Source: Anaerolineaceae bacterium
GTDB lineage: Bacteria > Chloroflexota > Anaerolineae > Aggregatilineales > Phototrophicaceae
NCBI GenBank assembly: GCA_007693385.1
Contig: REDR01000028.1
Coordinates: 62,001-126,000, forward strand
Length of the DNA stretch: 64,000 nt
Reading direction: 5' to 3'
The position numbers and the translations under genes are program-made. The stretch's first letter is position 1. Each line of letters begins with the position of its first letter. Below, one piece after another: positions 37,960-46,564 of this stretch. The notes under the pieces are model-generated. The model searched no databases and was not told the DNA's origin. It saw only the letters and a program-made list of their open reading frames with translations.

Positions 37960-39441
37960 TCACGCCGCGTCGCCGTCGATGGCTGGCAATGTGATGTCGC
38001 ATGTCACGCCGTCACCATCGGCATCAGTCAACGGACAATCCACCGTCGCGCCGTCCGGCAGATTCACGCGAAAATCCCCGTCCTCGCCGCGCCAGAACAG
38101 ACCATCGCCATAACGCAAGATCAGATTGCGTACACGCCCGCATTCCCATTCAGACGGCAACGCGACGCGGCTCTCGGCGGTCTGCACCACCACGCACTCA
38201 CCAGGGAGCAGGCGTTGTGCGTTGACCTGCGCTGTGCCGTCGAAGCCCAGCACGCCGCCCCGCGTGATCTGTAATTGATGCACCGATAGCGCCACGTCCG
38301 CCGGATTGTACAGCGCCAGCGCTTCGCGGTTATAGCGGATTTGCGCCGACTGCGCCGCGCCCAGTTCAACCGGCGCGACGATGGGGACGATCCCCGCGCC
38401 GGATGGCACCAGTCCGGCGGGATCATCGCCGCCGGTCATCAGGGCGACAGCCGCCACCAGCACCGCCAACACCACGCCGACCAGCGCCAGCAGTGGCAGA
38501 CTGGATTTCTTGCGCGAACCGGCGGGCAAATCATCTAATGGCTGGGTGTCTGGCCTGTGCGCTGAACTGGCGACGGGCGATTTCGCCATGCCGTAAGCCT
38601 CTGCCAGCGCTTCGATGAACTGTGACGCCCGCTCGTGACGTGCGTCGGGGTCTTTGCTCAGCGCCTTCAAGATTTCATATTCCACCGCTTTCGGGATGTC
38701 GGCCTTGATGGTGGTGGGTGGCGGTGGCGGGTCGCTGATGTGGCTCAGCGCGATCTGCATGGCGGTATCCGCCTTAAAGACCTGCTGACCGGTGACGATC
38801 TCGTACACGATCACCGCCAGCGAATACACATCACTCTGCGGGACGACGCTCTCGCTAGCTAGCGCTTGCTCCGGCGAGATATAGCGCGGCGTGCCGAAAG
38901 CCGTGCCCATCGTCTTATCAATCTCGGTCTGTTGCAACACCAGCCCGAAGTCGGTCAGGATGGCGCGGTCAGTCGATTCTTCGATCAGCACGTTAGACGG
39001 CTTCACGTCACGGTGAATGATGCCGTGACTGTGCGCGTGATCCAGCGCGTCGGCAATCTGCCGCAAAATCGCCAGCATACGCTGTACCGGCAGAAACGCG
39101 CCCGCTTTCTGAATCGCCTTGATCTCGTCGGCGAGATCGCGCCCGCGTACCAGCTTCATCGCCAGAAAGAACACCTCATCTTGCTGGCCGTATTGATAAA
39201 TCGGGATGATGTTGGGATGATCCAGACGGGCGACGGCTCGCGCTTCACGCTCGAAGCGTTGCGCCAGCACCGAATCCGATTCGACCATCTCCTGCGTCAA
39301 TACTTTGACGGCGGCCTCGCGGTCTAGTTTGTCGTCCTTGCCGACGTAAATCCGCGCCATGCCGCCCGTCGCCAGCACGCGCTCGATACGATAATCGCCC
39401 AGACGCTGGCCGATGCGCTCATCTTTCAATGGGTTCGCCAT
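37960..39441 (-). CDS. Membrane Ser/Thr protein kinase with extracytoplasmic C-terminal domain
   Basis: This 493-residue protein has a Hanks-type kinase domain (about 16-285) with ATP-binding Lys46, HRDVKPSN with Asp145, DFG Asp164, and SPE near 189-191. One transmembrane helix (about 314-336) follows. The C-terminal domain of about 150 residues probably lies outside the cell. It carries conserved Cys (CVV, CGR, CPL, CD) and a DADGDG acidic motif near the end resembling calcium-binding loops of the Excalibur/EF-hand type. A GAGGAGG about 10 nt before the ATG supports the start. It is the last gene of a minus-strand operon with the NIF3-type protein (31-bp gap) and the STAND-like protein. Confidence 0.9.
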   Translation of the reverse strand: MANPLKDERIGQRLGDYRIERVLATGGMARIYVGKDDKLDREAAVKVLTQEMVESDSVLAQRFEREARAVARLDHPNIIPIYQYGQQDEVFFLAMKLVRGRDLADEIKAIQKAGAFLPVQRMLAILRQIADALDHAHSHGIIHRDVKPSNVLIEESTDRAILTDFGLVLQQTEIDKTMGTAFGTPRYISPEQALASESVVPQSDVYSLAVIVYEIVTGQQVFKADTAMQIALSHISDPPPPPTTIKADIPKAVEYEILKALSKDPDARHERASQFIEALAEAYGMAKSPVASSAHRPDTQPLDDLPAGSRKKSSLPLLALVGVVLAVLVAAVALMTGGDDPAGLVPSGAGIVPIVAPVELGAAQSAQIRYNREALALYNPADVALSVHQLQITRGGVLGFDGTAQVNAQRLLPGECVVVQTAESRVALPSEWECGRVRNLILRYGDGLFWRGEDGDFRVNLPDGATVDCPLTDADGDGVTCDITLPAIDGDAA

Positions 39442-39472
39442 AAGCGGCTCGCCTCCTCAAATTTTCGCTTAA

Positions 39473-39796
39473 TCAAATATCCAGTAGCGGCATGACGTAC
39501 ACCACCGGCTCCTCGTAGGGATGCGCGGTGCGGATCGCGGCGACCACATCGCGGGCGATGGCGTGGCGGCAAAACGTCTCGATGCGCCATTCGTCCTCCG
39601 CGTTGATCTGGCCGATCTCGCCGCTATGCGGATCAGCTTCCGCCGATGGCTTGAAGCGCCCGACTCCGGCGTTGGTGAACGCACAATGCGAATAATGCCC
39701 GACGATGCCGCCGCCCGCGCCGGAAATCGCGTCCAGCACCGCTTCCAGATGATCCTCCGGCACCGTCGTGACGATGTACACGTTTTCAAAATCCAT
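39473..39796 (-). CDS. Stand-alone NIF3/YqfO-type domain protein
   Basis: This protein of about 107 residues matches the small PII/CutA-like domain inserted in NIF3/YqfO proteins: VYIVTTVPEDHLEAVLDAI, GGGIVGHYSHCAFTNAGVGRF and the ending AHPYEEPVVYVMPL are hallmark motifs. It is not attached to a NIF3 metal-binding core. A TTG two codons upstream could also serve as start, but the ATG at 39796 is preferred. Its function is unknown; the fold suggests trimers and small-molecule or metal binding. It sits between the STAND-like gene (35-bp gap) and a kinase gene (31-bp gap), all on the minus strand. Confidence 0.85.
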   Translation of the reverse strand: MDFENVYIVTTVPEDHLEAVLDAISGAGGGIVGHYSHCAFTNAGVGRFKPSAEADPHSGEIGQINAEDEWRIETFCRHAIARDVVAAIRTAHPYEEPVVYVMPLLDI

Positions 39797-39831
39797 AGTC
39801 AACCGTCCGTCTGACTGCTTCGCTCAATCGT

Positions 39832-42468
39832 CTAATCGCTCAACATCTGATAGGCGTTCTGCGCGTAATCCAGCGCCGAGCCTTTGGCCGGCTTCAACGC
39901 CTTGCCGGACGCCTGCACGGAGGCGATAGCCGCCTCGACATCCGCCCGTAGTTGTACCAGATCGCGGTCATTCGGTTCGTACTGCGTCGCCGCGTCGATC
40001 AACATGCCAGCGATGGCGGCATACGATTTACTCCGTAACAGCAGACGCGCCAGATCAACCACCAGACTCACGATGTTGTCCTTGTCCTCCATCACCAGCG
40101 CCAGATACAACGCCTGCCGATAACGCAACACCGCATCGCCCAATTCGCCCGCTTGCACGGCGGCATAGGCCAGACTGTTGAGCTGTAACGCCTCTTCTTC
40201 CTGATCGCCCACTTCGCGGGCGATGTACAGCGCCGACGTGTGGAAGCGCATCGCCTCCGACCAGCGCTGAAGATCGCTAAACGCGCTCCCCAGCCCGCCC
40301 ATCACGCGCCCTTCATAGTCGCGCTTCTCCTGCGCTTTGAACAACGCCAGCGCTTGCTCTAGCGTGTCGATGGCGGTTTCGGCGTCGCCGTCATCCAGTT
40401 GCGCGTAACCGAGTTTGAATAGCACGATAGCTTCGTGTTGCTGGTCGTCGGTGCGCCGCGTCAACGTCAGCGCCGAGCTATAATCCTGTATCGCCTGCCC
40501 GGATTCGCCCAGCAATTGCCGCGCATCGCCCAGCGTCATATACAGTTGAATCAGCGTGATGTCGTCGGCCAGCGATTGCGCGATACGCACGCCCCGCGCC
40601 GCGTGCATGATGGCCGGTTGCGGGTTGGCCGTCTTGACCATCAACGCGGAGAGCATGTCTTCCGCTTCCAGTATGCCCTCTTGATCGTCAATGGACTCAT
40701 ACGCCGATAGCACTTCGGTATACGCGGCGATGGCTTCGTTATCCATACCGGCGGATACCTGACGCGCCGACATCTCTTTTAACAGCGCGATCTGCTCGTC
40801 CGTGTCGCCGGATTGCCGCGCCGCGCCTAGCGCATTGCGTAGCGCCACATCGTCCATCGTCTCGATTGTCTGCGGGGCGGCGGGCGGCGGTGGGGGAGGC
40901 GGCTCACTCATCATGTCTTCCGGCGACACTTCCGGCGCGGGTGGCGGCGGCGGCATAGCGATCACGTCCTCCGGCGCAGATGGTGGCGCGGCCACATCGT
41001 CCATGCCGAGCAGGTCGTCGTCATCGTCGGCATAGTCATCATCGAACGCTTCATCGTCGTCTTCGTCATCAACGCTGACCACGTTGTACAGACGGCGAGC
41101 GCCGGTATCGTCATCTTCCACCGGCTCCAGCGCGTCCTCATCGACGGCGTATTCGTCGGAGTCCGGCGCGTCGTCGTCATCGTCCAGCACCGGCACGACG
41201 GGGCGCTCCTCTTCGGGATAGGCGGGGAACGGCGAACCACCGGCGCTGACATCGCGCATCCGCATCAGGTCGTAGACGTAGCCGCGTTCGTGCGCGAAGT
41301 CGCCCGCGTCGTTCAACACGGCGGCCAGATCGAGCGCGGTCTGCCGATCCCCTTGCTTTTGCGCCCACAGCGCCAGCGCTAAAAATGTGTCCATCTCCGC
41401 CGCGAGTTTATCGTATTGCGGCGCGTCGGCGTATTTGTCGGCGTAATCGTTGATGGCGGTCTGCGCTTTCTGGCGCAAGCCGTCCAGCTTACCGGCGTTA
41501 CTCAAATAACGGTGCGCGAATTGATAAACGACGGGGTGCATCCGGTAGTGATAACCGCCGTAGCGCGTGGTGCGCTCGACCATGTGCAACTGCGTCAAAA
41601 TGTTCATCGCCTGCTCAACAGAGGCCGACTGTGCGCCGCTGACCATGCTCAATAGCTCGCCCGTCGCGCCATTGGGGAACAGCGCCCCCATAATCAGCAT
41701 CAAACCCTGTAGCGCGTTATTCAAAGCGCGGAAGCTGACCGTCAACGCCAGCGTGACGCCGGTCGCGCCACTGGATGCCGCCACCTGACCGACCAGCTTG
41801 AGGAAGGTATCCGGCGTTTGCTTGCTGGCGACCATCGCCCGCGCCGCGATGATGACGCTCAACGGCGATGTGCCGATAGTCTGCACGATCTCGAACACGT
41901 CGTCGTCGTACTCATTGACCGCGACGCGCCCCTCCCGCTTGAACAGGGCGGCGGCCTGATCGTCTTGCAGTGAGGGGACGTGTACCGTCTCCCACGGGCC
42001 GCTATATGCTTCCGGCGCGACGATCAACAACGGCAGACCATCAGCGCACCGGCTGATGAAGCGCGATAGCACGCCGGCGTCAATCGTGCCGTCAATGACG
42101 ATGAACGGCTTGTGCGTGCGTAGCGTGTTCTCCACCGCGCCGACCATGCCTAGCGGCGTGTCCGCGTTGGCGATCTCCGCGATGCCATACGCCCGCCCGA
42201 CGCGCACCAGCAATTCCTCCAGACGCGGCTCATCAACATTCATCCATAGCACCCCCGCCGGTTGCTGGACGTAAGCGCTGGCGAGTGTCGCGGCGAGCGC
42301 GGTACGTCCGGCACCAGCCGCGCCATACAGCAGTACCGCTTCATTGGCTTTGAGGTGCGTGTATACCTTCGCTAGAATAGCCTCCCGTCCGATCAGCTTT
42401 CCCGCGCTCATCACCGGGAGCTGTTTGGCGTCCTTTGCAATCGCTTCATGTGGCGTGTCTACGGCCAT
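39832..42468 (-). CDS. STAND-type NTPase-like protein with acidic linker and TPR repeats
   Basis: This protein of about 878 residues starts with an NB-ARC-like domain. The P-loop reads GAAGAGRT (49-56), with Arg where Lys is expected. The Walker B-like stretch is PFIVIDGT (Asp126) with no second acid. ARC/winged-helix-like regions follow up to about 340 (MHPVVYQFAHRYL). Residues about 425-545 are a very acidic Asp/Glu-rich and Pro-rich linker. Residues about 555-855 hold about seven TPR-like helical repeats. STAND proteins act as signal-dependent switches, but the changed P-loop suggests binding without efficient hydrolysis (inference). Start: a GAGG is 9 nt before the ATG at 42468, though ATGs at 42486 and 42474 are possible. 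It is the first gene of the operon with the NIF3-type and kinase genes. Confidence 0.82.
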   Translation of the reverse strand: MAVDTPHEAIAKDAKQLPVMSAGKLIGREAILAKVYTHLKANEAVLLYGAAGAGRTALAATLASAYVQQPAGVLWMNVDEPRLEELLVRVGRAYGIAEIANADTPLGMVGAVENTLRTHKPFIVIDGTIDAGVLSRFISRCADGLPLLIVAPEAYSGPWETVHVPSLQDDQAAALFKREGRVAVNEYDDDVFEIVQTIGTSPLSVIIAARAMVASKQTPDTFLKLVGQVAASSGATGVTLALTVSFRALNNALQGLMLIMGALFPNGATGELLSMVSGAQSASVEQAMNILTQLHMVERTTRYGGYHYRMHPVVYQFAHRYLSNAGKLDGLRQKAQTAINDYADKYADAPQYDKLAAEMDTFLALALWAQKQGDRQTALDLAAVLNDAGDFAHERGYVYDLMRMRDVSAGGSPFPAYPEEERPVVPVLDDDDDAPDSDEYAVDEDALEPVEDDDTGARRLYNVVSVDDEDDDEAFDDDYADDDDDLLGMDDVAAPPSAPEDVIAMPPPPPAPEVSPEDMMSEPPPPPPPAAPQTIETMDDVALRNALGAARQSGDTDEQIALLKEMSARQVSAGMDNEAIAAYTEVLSAYESIDDQEGILEAEDMLSALMVKTANPQPAIMHAARGVRIAQSLADDITLIQLYMTLGDARQLLGESGQAIQDYSSALTLTRRTDDQQHEAIVLFKLGYAQLDDGDAETAIDTLEQALALFKAQEKRDYEGRVMGGLGSAFSDLQRWSEAMRFHTSALYIAREVGDQEEEALQLNSLAYAAVQAGELGDAVLRYRQALYLALVMEDKDNIVSLVVDLARLLLRSKSYAAIAGMLIDAATQYEPNDRDLVQLRADVEAAIASVQASGKALKPAKGSALDYAQNAYQMLSD

Positions 42469-42810
42469 TTGCATGATCCTCAACATGACGAAAACCGATT
42501 AAGATGGCACGGTTTGCTTTTAACCGTTAACGATAGGGGTGACGCCCGTCATTATAGCGCGTGCCCCCTAACAGTATAACCCGCCACAAGCTAAGCGGCA
42601 ATTTTCCCTTTGAATACAGTTATATTTCAATTGTGTGCGCGGTGGGCATCCCACCATACCGCAGATGCCAAAAACAAGAAACACACCGTTTAGATGCACC
42701 GGACGATATGCGCCTAATTGCACGCAAAATCAATCAATCTGTGTTATACTCTGTCGTAATTATGGCACATTTCATATTTCATCGATTGAGTTTTCATCGG
42801 AGGTAGCACC
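42469..42810. other. Divergent intergenic region between STAND operon and coaE fusion
   Basis: No gene was accepted. It holds an extended -10 site for the coaE fusion (42742-42750) and a short perfect hairpin GGTGGG/CCCACC (42641-42655) of unknown role. An 81-codon plus-strand frame (42561-42806) lacks coding character. Confidence 0.5.
42742..42750 (+). promoter_or_regulatory. Extended -10 promoter of the coaE fusion gene
   Basis: TGTTATACT (TG, one nt, TATACT) lies 60 bp upstream of the GTG start. A -35 is not needed for this promoter type and none is clear. Confidence 0.5.
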
Positions 42811-44064
42811 GTGAGTCGTTGGGGAAATAAGTACGTGATCGGCCTCACGGGGAACATCGCGGTTGGTAAGAGCGTTGTGCGTCAAATGTTACAGCATCTC
42901 GGCGCGGTGACGATTGACGCCGACGGACTAGCACATCAGGCGATGTCCCCGGGCGCACCGGCCTACAAGCCGGTTGTCGAAACATTCGGCCAGATCATCT
43001 TGAACCCGGATAAGACGATCAACCGCGCCATGCTGGGCAGTATGGTCTTTTCTAATCCGATGCTATTGGAAAAACTGGAGGCGATCACCCATCCGGTGAT
43101 CGGTGGCGCGATTGATACGCTGGTCATGCGAGCCAAGCAGAAGGTAGTCGTCATCGAGGCGATCAAGCTACTGGAGGGCGATCTCGCCAAGAGCGTTAAT
43201 GAGGTCTGGGTGGTGGACGCCAGCCCGAAATCGCAGTATGCCCGCCTGACCGGAAAACGCAAGATGTCGCCCGACGACGCCAAGCGGCGCATCCAGTCAC
43301 AGAATCCGCAAGAAGAGAAGCGGGCGGCGGCCGATGTCATCATCAACAACGATGGCAACGTAGAGCAGACATGGCAACAGGTACAGGCCGCATGGAACAA
43401 GATCAAAGCTAAGCTTCAGCCCAAACCCGCGCCGGACGACACGCAACCCGCCGCACCCACACGGCCATCCAAACCGGCAACGCCGCCTGAACCGGCGACA
43501 CCCGCGCCCGCCCAGCAGACGACACCGCCCGCGCCGCAGACTCCCGCCGTCACGTCGGGCACCGACGCCATCGACACCAGCGAGATTAACGTCAAGCGCG
43601 GGATGCCCAACCACGCCGAGATCATCGCCGATTTCATGCGTAAAGAGACCGGTAACGATGTCGGGCGCATGGACGTTATCATGTCGTTCGGGCAGAAGAG
43701 CTATCTCATCGCCCAGCACGGCGATGCCGTCGTCGGCGTCATCGGCTGGCAGGTGGAAAACCTCATCACCCGCGCCGACGAGCTATACGTCGAGGACGTG
43801 CCGCAGAAATCATCGGTGATCTACGCGCTATCGGAATCCATCGAAGAAGCATCGCGTGAACTGCAAAGCGAAGTCAGCTTCGTGTTCTTGCCACCGGACA
43901 GTCAGGAACGCGCCGCCGTATTCGTGCAGGCAGGCTATGAAATGACCACCATCGAGCAGATCAAGATTCCGGCATGGCGCGAAGCGGTGCAGGAACTCAT
44001 GGATGAGGGCACGCTGGTCTTACAAAAGCGCCTGCGCGATGATCGCGTGTTGAAGCCGATCTAA
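42811..44064 (+). CDS. coaE: Dephospho-CoA kinase fused to an acetyltransferase-like domain
   Basis: This 417-residue protein starts with GTG, with a strong GGAGG 7 nt upstream (42799-42803). Residues 1-200 are a dephospho-CoA kinase: P-loop GNIAVGKS (14-21), the DADGLAHQ motif, HPVI, and the lid Arg-rich segment around RLTGKRKMSPDDAKRR. This enzyme performs the last step of CoA synthesis. Residues about 206-255 are a Pro/Ala/Thr-rich linker. Residues about 262-410 resemble a GNAT-type N-acetyltransferase fold (ISWxVxx-like GVIGWQVENLI, YVEDVPQKSSV, a C-terminal GYEMTTIEQIKIPAW). Joining the CoA-making enzyme to a CoA-using type of domain is unusual. The acetyltransferase call is tentative. 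Confidence 0.85.
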   Translation: MSRWGNKYVIGLTGNIAVGKSVVRQMLQHLGAVTIDADGLAHQAMSPGAPAYKPVVETFGQIILNPDKTINRAMLGSMVFSNPMLLEKLEAITHPVIGGAIDTLVMRAKQKVVVIEAIKLLEGDLAKSVNEVWVVDASPKSQYARLTGKRKMSPDDAKRRIQSQNPQEEKRAAADVIINNDGNVEQTWQQVQAAWNKIKAKLQPKPAPDDTQPAAPTRPSKPATPPEPATPAPAQQTTPPAPQTPAVTSGTDAIDTSEINVKRGMPNHAEIIADFMRKETGNDVGRMDVIMSFGQKSYLIAQHGDAVVGVIGWQVENLITRADELYVEDVPQKSSVIYALSESIEEASRELQSEVSFVFLPPDSQERAAVFVQAGYEMTTIEQIKIPAWREAVQELMDEGTLVLQKRLRDDRVLKPI

Positions 44065-44148
44065 GCCATGATCGGCGATCTAAACCTGTGATCGTCCGCA
44101 ATGATCGACTAGAATAACGTCCATGTGCCGCATAATTTGAGGGACGCT

Positions 44149-44454
44149 ATGCAAATTCGCACTTTTCCGCCCCTGTCATGGGCGCTCAGTTACCCGCGCC
44201 TCAGCGCGTGGGTCATCCTCTCGGCAGGCATGATCGCCCTGCTGGTCATCGAAGCACGCGACATCGGCTTATCCGCCGGTAACTGGCTGGCGCTGATCGT
44301 GGCGACGGTACTGGTCGCCGGTGCGTGCGTGTGGATCGTTAGCTGGGAAGATGCCGACGACAGCGCCGACTCTGCCGACGACGCGCCAGCAGACGATACC
44401 GACGCGCCAGCAGACTCTGCCGACGCCGAAAAATCTGCCGAGACAACCACCTGA
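44149..44454 (+). CDS. Small two-helix membrane protein with acidic tail
   Basis: A 101-residue protein, start chosen at 44149 because GAGGG lies 5 nt upstream; a GTG at 44125 is less likely. Two hydrophobic helices (about 20-37 and 43-64) are followed by a low-complexity tail made of Asp/Ala/Ser repeats (DSADSADD, ADDTDAPADSAD). No known function. It lies downstream of the coaE fusion and is followed by an intrinsic terminator. Confidence 0.65.
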   Translation: MQIRTFPPLSWALSYPRLSAWVILSAGMIALLVIEARDIGLSAGNWLALIVATVLVAGACVWIVSWEDADDSADSADDAPADDTDAPADSADAEKSAETTT

Positions 44455-44484
44455 ACCCGCACCCGACAGGCAAGAATATGCTAA

Positions 44485-44516
44485 AAACAGCCGGTAAAAT
44501 CCTATACCGGCTGTTT
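44485..44516 (+). terminator. Intrinsic terminator after the small membrane protein gene
   Basis: A 12-bp perfect stem AAACAGCCGGTA (44485-44496) / TACCGGCTGTTT (44505-44516) with an 8-nt loop. The 3' T run is short, but A/T pairing closes the stem. Confidence 0.8.
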
Positions 44517-44535
44517 CGTGTACATTTGTAACAAT

Positions 44536-44562
44536 TTTACACCGTCAAATTTCCCCTATAAT
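44536..44562 (+). promoter_or_regulatory. Candidate promoter of the peptide ABC importer
   Basis: TTTACA (44536-44541) and a perfect TATAAT (44557-44562) are separated by a short 15-nt spacer. The binding-protein ATG lies about 155 bp downstream, so the leader would be long. Confidence 0.35.
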
Positions 44563-44718
44563 CGCCAATATAAAAAACTTGTGGGATAACGTTATATATG
44601 TTAAATTCCTGCATGTGTTCGCGCATGTCATCATCTGTTGGCGTGGATACAGCGTGTACGCGCCCTTTGTGTGTATGCGTCGGAAAGTTAGTTCTTCTTA
44701 TTTCAGGAGGAAAGTGAC

Positions 44719-46461
44719 ATGAGTAAAGCTATTCGCCTTGCGGTACTCAGCAGTCTGCTGATTATCGTCACCTCGTTGTCCGGTGCGCTCGCCGTTCGTG
44801 CCCAGCAAAGCACGCTGGTCATCGGCTTCTCACAGGAACCGCCCAATCTGTTCCCGCTTAATAACCTCGCCTATGGCGGCCTGCTAGAGAATTTCTACGT
44901 CCGTAACCTGTGGGAGTTCGATGTCGAGAACACCGCCTATCCGGTTATGGCAACGGAAATCCCGTCCGAAGAAAACGGGCGCGTGGTATTCACCGAAGAC
45001 GGTGACACCGCCGTGACCGTCACCCTGCGCGAAGGGATGCTGTGGTCTGACGGTACGCCGATCACCGCCGCCGACTGCGAAGTGTGGCACACCATCCGTA
45101 GCGACTCCAGCACGTCAGCCAGCGTCAACCGCGCCGCCTACCCGTCGGCCGTCAGCAGTTTTGAAATCGACGCTGAAGACCCCCTCACGTTCACCATCAC
45201 CTACAACGGTCTGTTCCCCGACTATGTAGGCGCTAACGAGCGTGCCGAATGCCAGTACCCCGGCCATATCTTCGGCCCGATGATCGAAGACGGTGGCGTG
45301 CTGGAAGATAACGACTACTTCCTCGGCGGTGCGGACTTCGACGGCCTCAAGACCGTCGGCTATGGCCCGTACGCGATGGAAAGCTGGGACATCGGTAGCG
45401 TGGCGACCTTCGTCCGCAATCCGTTCTGGGATGGCCCCGAACCGGCATGGGATCGCGTTGTCGTGCCGTTCATCGCCGAAAGCGCCCAGATGCGTAACGC
45501 GCTACAGCAGGGCGAAATCGACGTTGCCTTCAACTGGGGCGACGATCAATTCGACAACTACGCCAGCATCGCCGATGTTGAGGTCTTCAACGTGCCCAGC
45601 GTGTTCGCTGATGCGCTGTGGATCCGTAGCGGTGAGCTGGGCAACAGCGACAATCACGGCGGCGACGCGCTGATGGACGTGAGCGTACGTCAGGCCATCG
45701 CCCACGCGATTGACCGCATCAACCTCGCCGAAGAACTGGTCGCGCCCGGCATCCCGGTGCCGCCCGCATGGTATCCGTCGCAATTCTGGCCGGATGATCT
45801 GGTCTTCCTCGAGTACAACCCCGACGGCGCCCGCGCCCTGCTGGACGAAGCCGGCTGGGTCGAGACTGGCGCTCCGTTGATTGACGGCGGCGACGGCGTC
45901 CGCGCCAAAGACGGCGTTGAACTAAGCAACCTGCGCCTCGTCAGCACGCAAGACGAACTACGCAACAACTACCAGATTTTCATTCAGGACTATCTGGCGG
46001 AAATCGGTATCGGCGTTGACGTGCAGATCATCCCGGCGACCACGCTGTTCGCCAGCTTCGTTGACGGCGGCACGCTGACCAACTACGAGTGGGACCTGGC
46101 GGTCTTCGCTTACAGCGTCAACCCGCTAACACCGGTAGGCATCCCAACCGCCTTCGGTTGTGAGGGTGTCCCGACCACCGACAACCCCGACGGCTTCAAC
46201 CCGTGGCAGTTCTGCGATCCGGAATACGATGAAATTGATCGCCTGCTCGCCAACACCTTGCCCGGGCCGGAGCGTGAAGAGTTGACCCATGAAGCGGTAC
46301 GCCTTCACACCGACTTCGCCTTCTGGAACGGCCTGCGCACCCGCGTGACGTGGTACGCGGTGTACGACACCGTTGTGAATCCGGAAAGCGTGGCGGCCAA
46401 CGTCGGCGCTCTTAGCTCCAACTGGTTCGCCATGATCGAGCTGTGGGAACCGGCGGGTTAA
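44719..46461 (+). CDS. ABC transporter substrate-binding protein, family 5 (oligopeptide/dipeptide type)
   Basis: This 580-residue exported protein has a signal peptide (about 1-28, ending in VRAQ) and no lipobox. The body shows family 5 features: EPPNLFPLNNLAYGG near the start, the ITAADCEVWHT domain, GYGPYAMESWDIGSVATFVRNPFWDG, VRQAIAHAIDRINLAEELV, and LLDEAGWVETG. It binds oligopeptides, nickel complexes or sugars outside the membrane. The exact ligand is unknown. A strong AGGAGG 8 nt upstream fixes the start. It is followed by a hairpin and two permease genes. Confidence 0.93.
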   Translation: MSKAIRLAVLSSLLIIVTSLSGALAVRAQQSTLVIGFSQEPPNLFPLNNLAYGGLLENFYVRNLWEFDVENTAYPVMATEIPSEENGRVVFTEDGDTAVTVTLREGMLWSDGTPITAADCEVWHTIRSDSSTSASVNRAAYPSAVSSFEIDAEDPLTFTITYNGLFPDYVGANERAECQYPGHIFGPMIEDGGVLEDNDYFLGGADFDGLKTVGYGPYAMESWDIGSVATFVRNPFWDGPEPAWDRVVVPFIAESAQMRNALQQGEIDVAFNWGDDQFDNYASIADVEVFNVPSVFADALWIRSGELGNSDNHGGDALMDVSVRQAIAHAIDRINLAEELVAPGIPVPPAWYPSQFWPDDLVFLEYNPDGARALLDEAGWVETGAPLIDGGDGVRAKDGVELSNLRLVSTQDELRNNYQIFIQDYLAEIGIGVDVQIIPATTLFASFVDGGTLTNYEWDLAVFAYSVNPLTPVGIPTAFGCEGVPTTDNPDGFNPWQFCDPEYDEIDRLLANTLPGPEREELTHEAVRLHTDFAFWNGLRTRVTWYAVYDTVVNPESVAANVGALSSNWFAMIELWEPAG

Positions 46462-46497
46462 GCTGACCATCTTTCTGTAGTGTATGCAATACTGCTG

Positions 46498-46520
46498 GGC
46501 GGGGACGTTGTGTCCCCGCC
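46498..46520 (+). terminator. Hairpin between binding-protein and permease genes
   Basis: GGCGGGGAC (46498-46506) and GTCCCCGCC (46512-46520) pair perfectly around a 5-nt loop; no T run follows. Such hairpins often cap the 3' end of the binding-protein message, giving more binding protein than permease. Confidence 0.6.
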
Positions 46521-46564
46521 TAGTTCATTCTGTTACCGCGAGACGATGATAGGTTGCGTTGCTT

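Noticed and set aside
42561-42806. 81-codon plus-strand frame before the coaE fusion
   Set aside because: It overlaps the promoter and ribosome binding site of the next gene and has no coding character.
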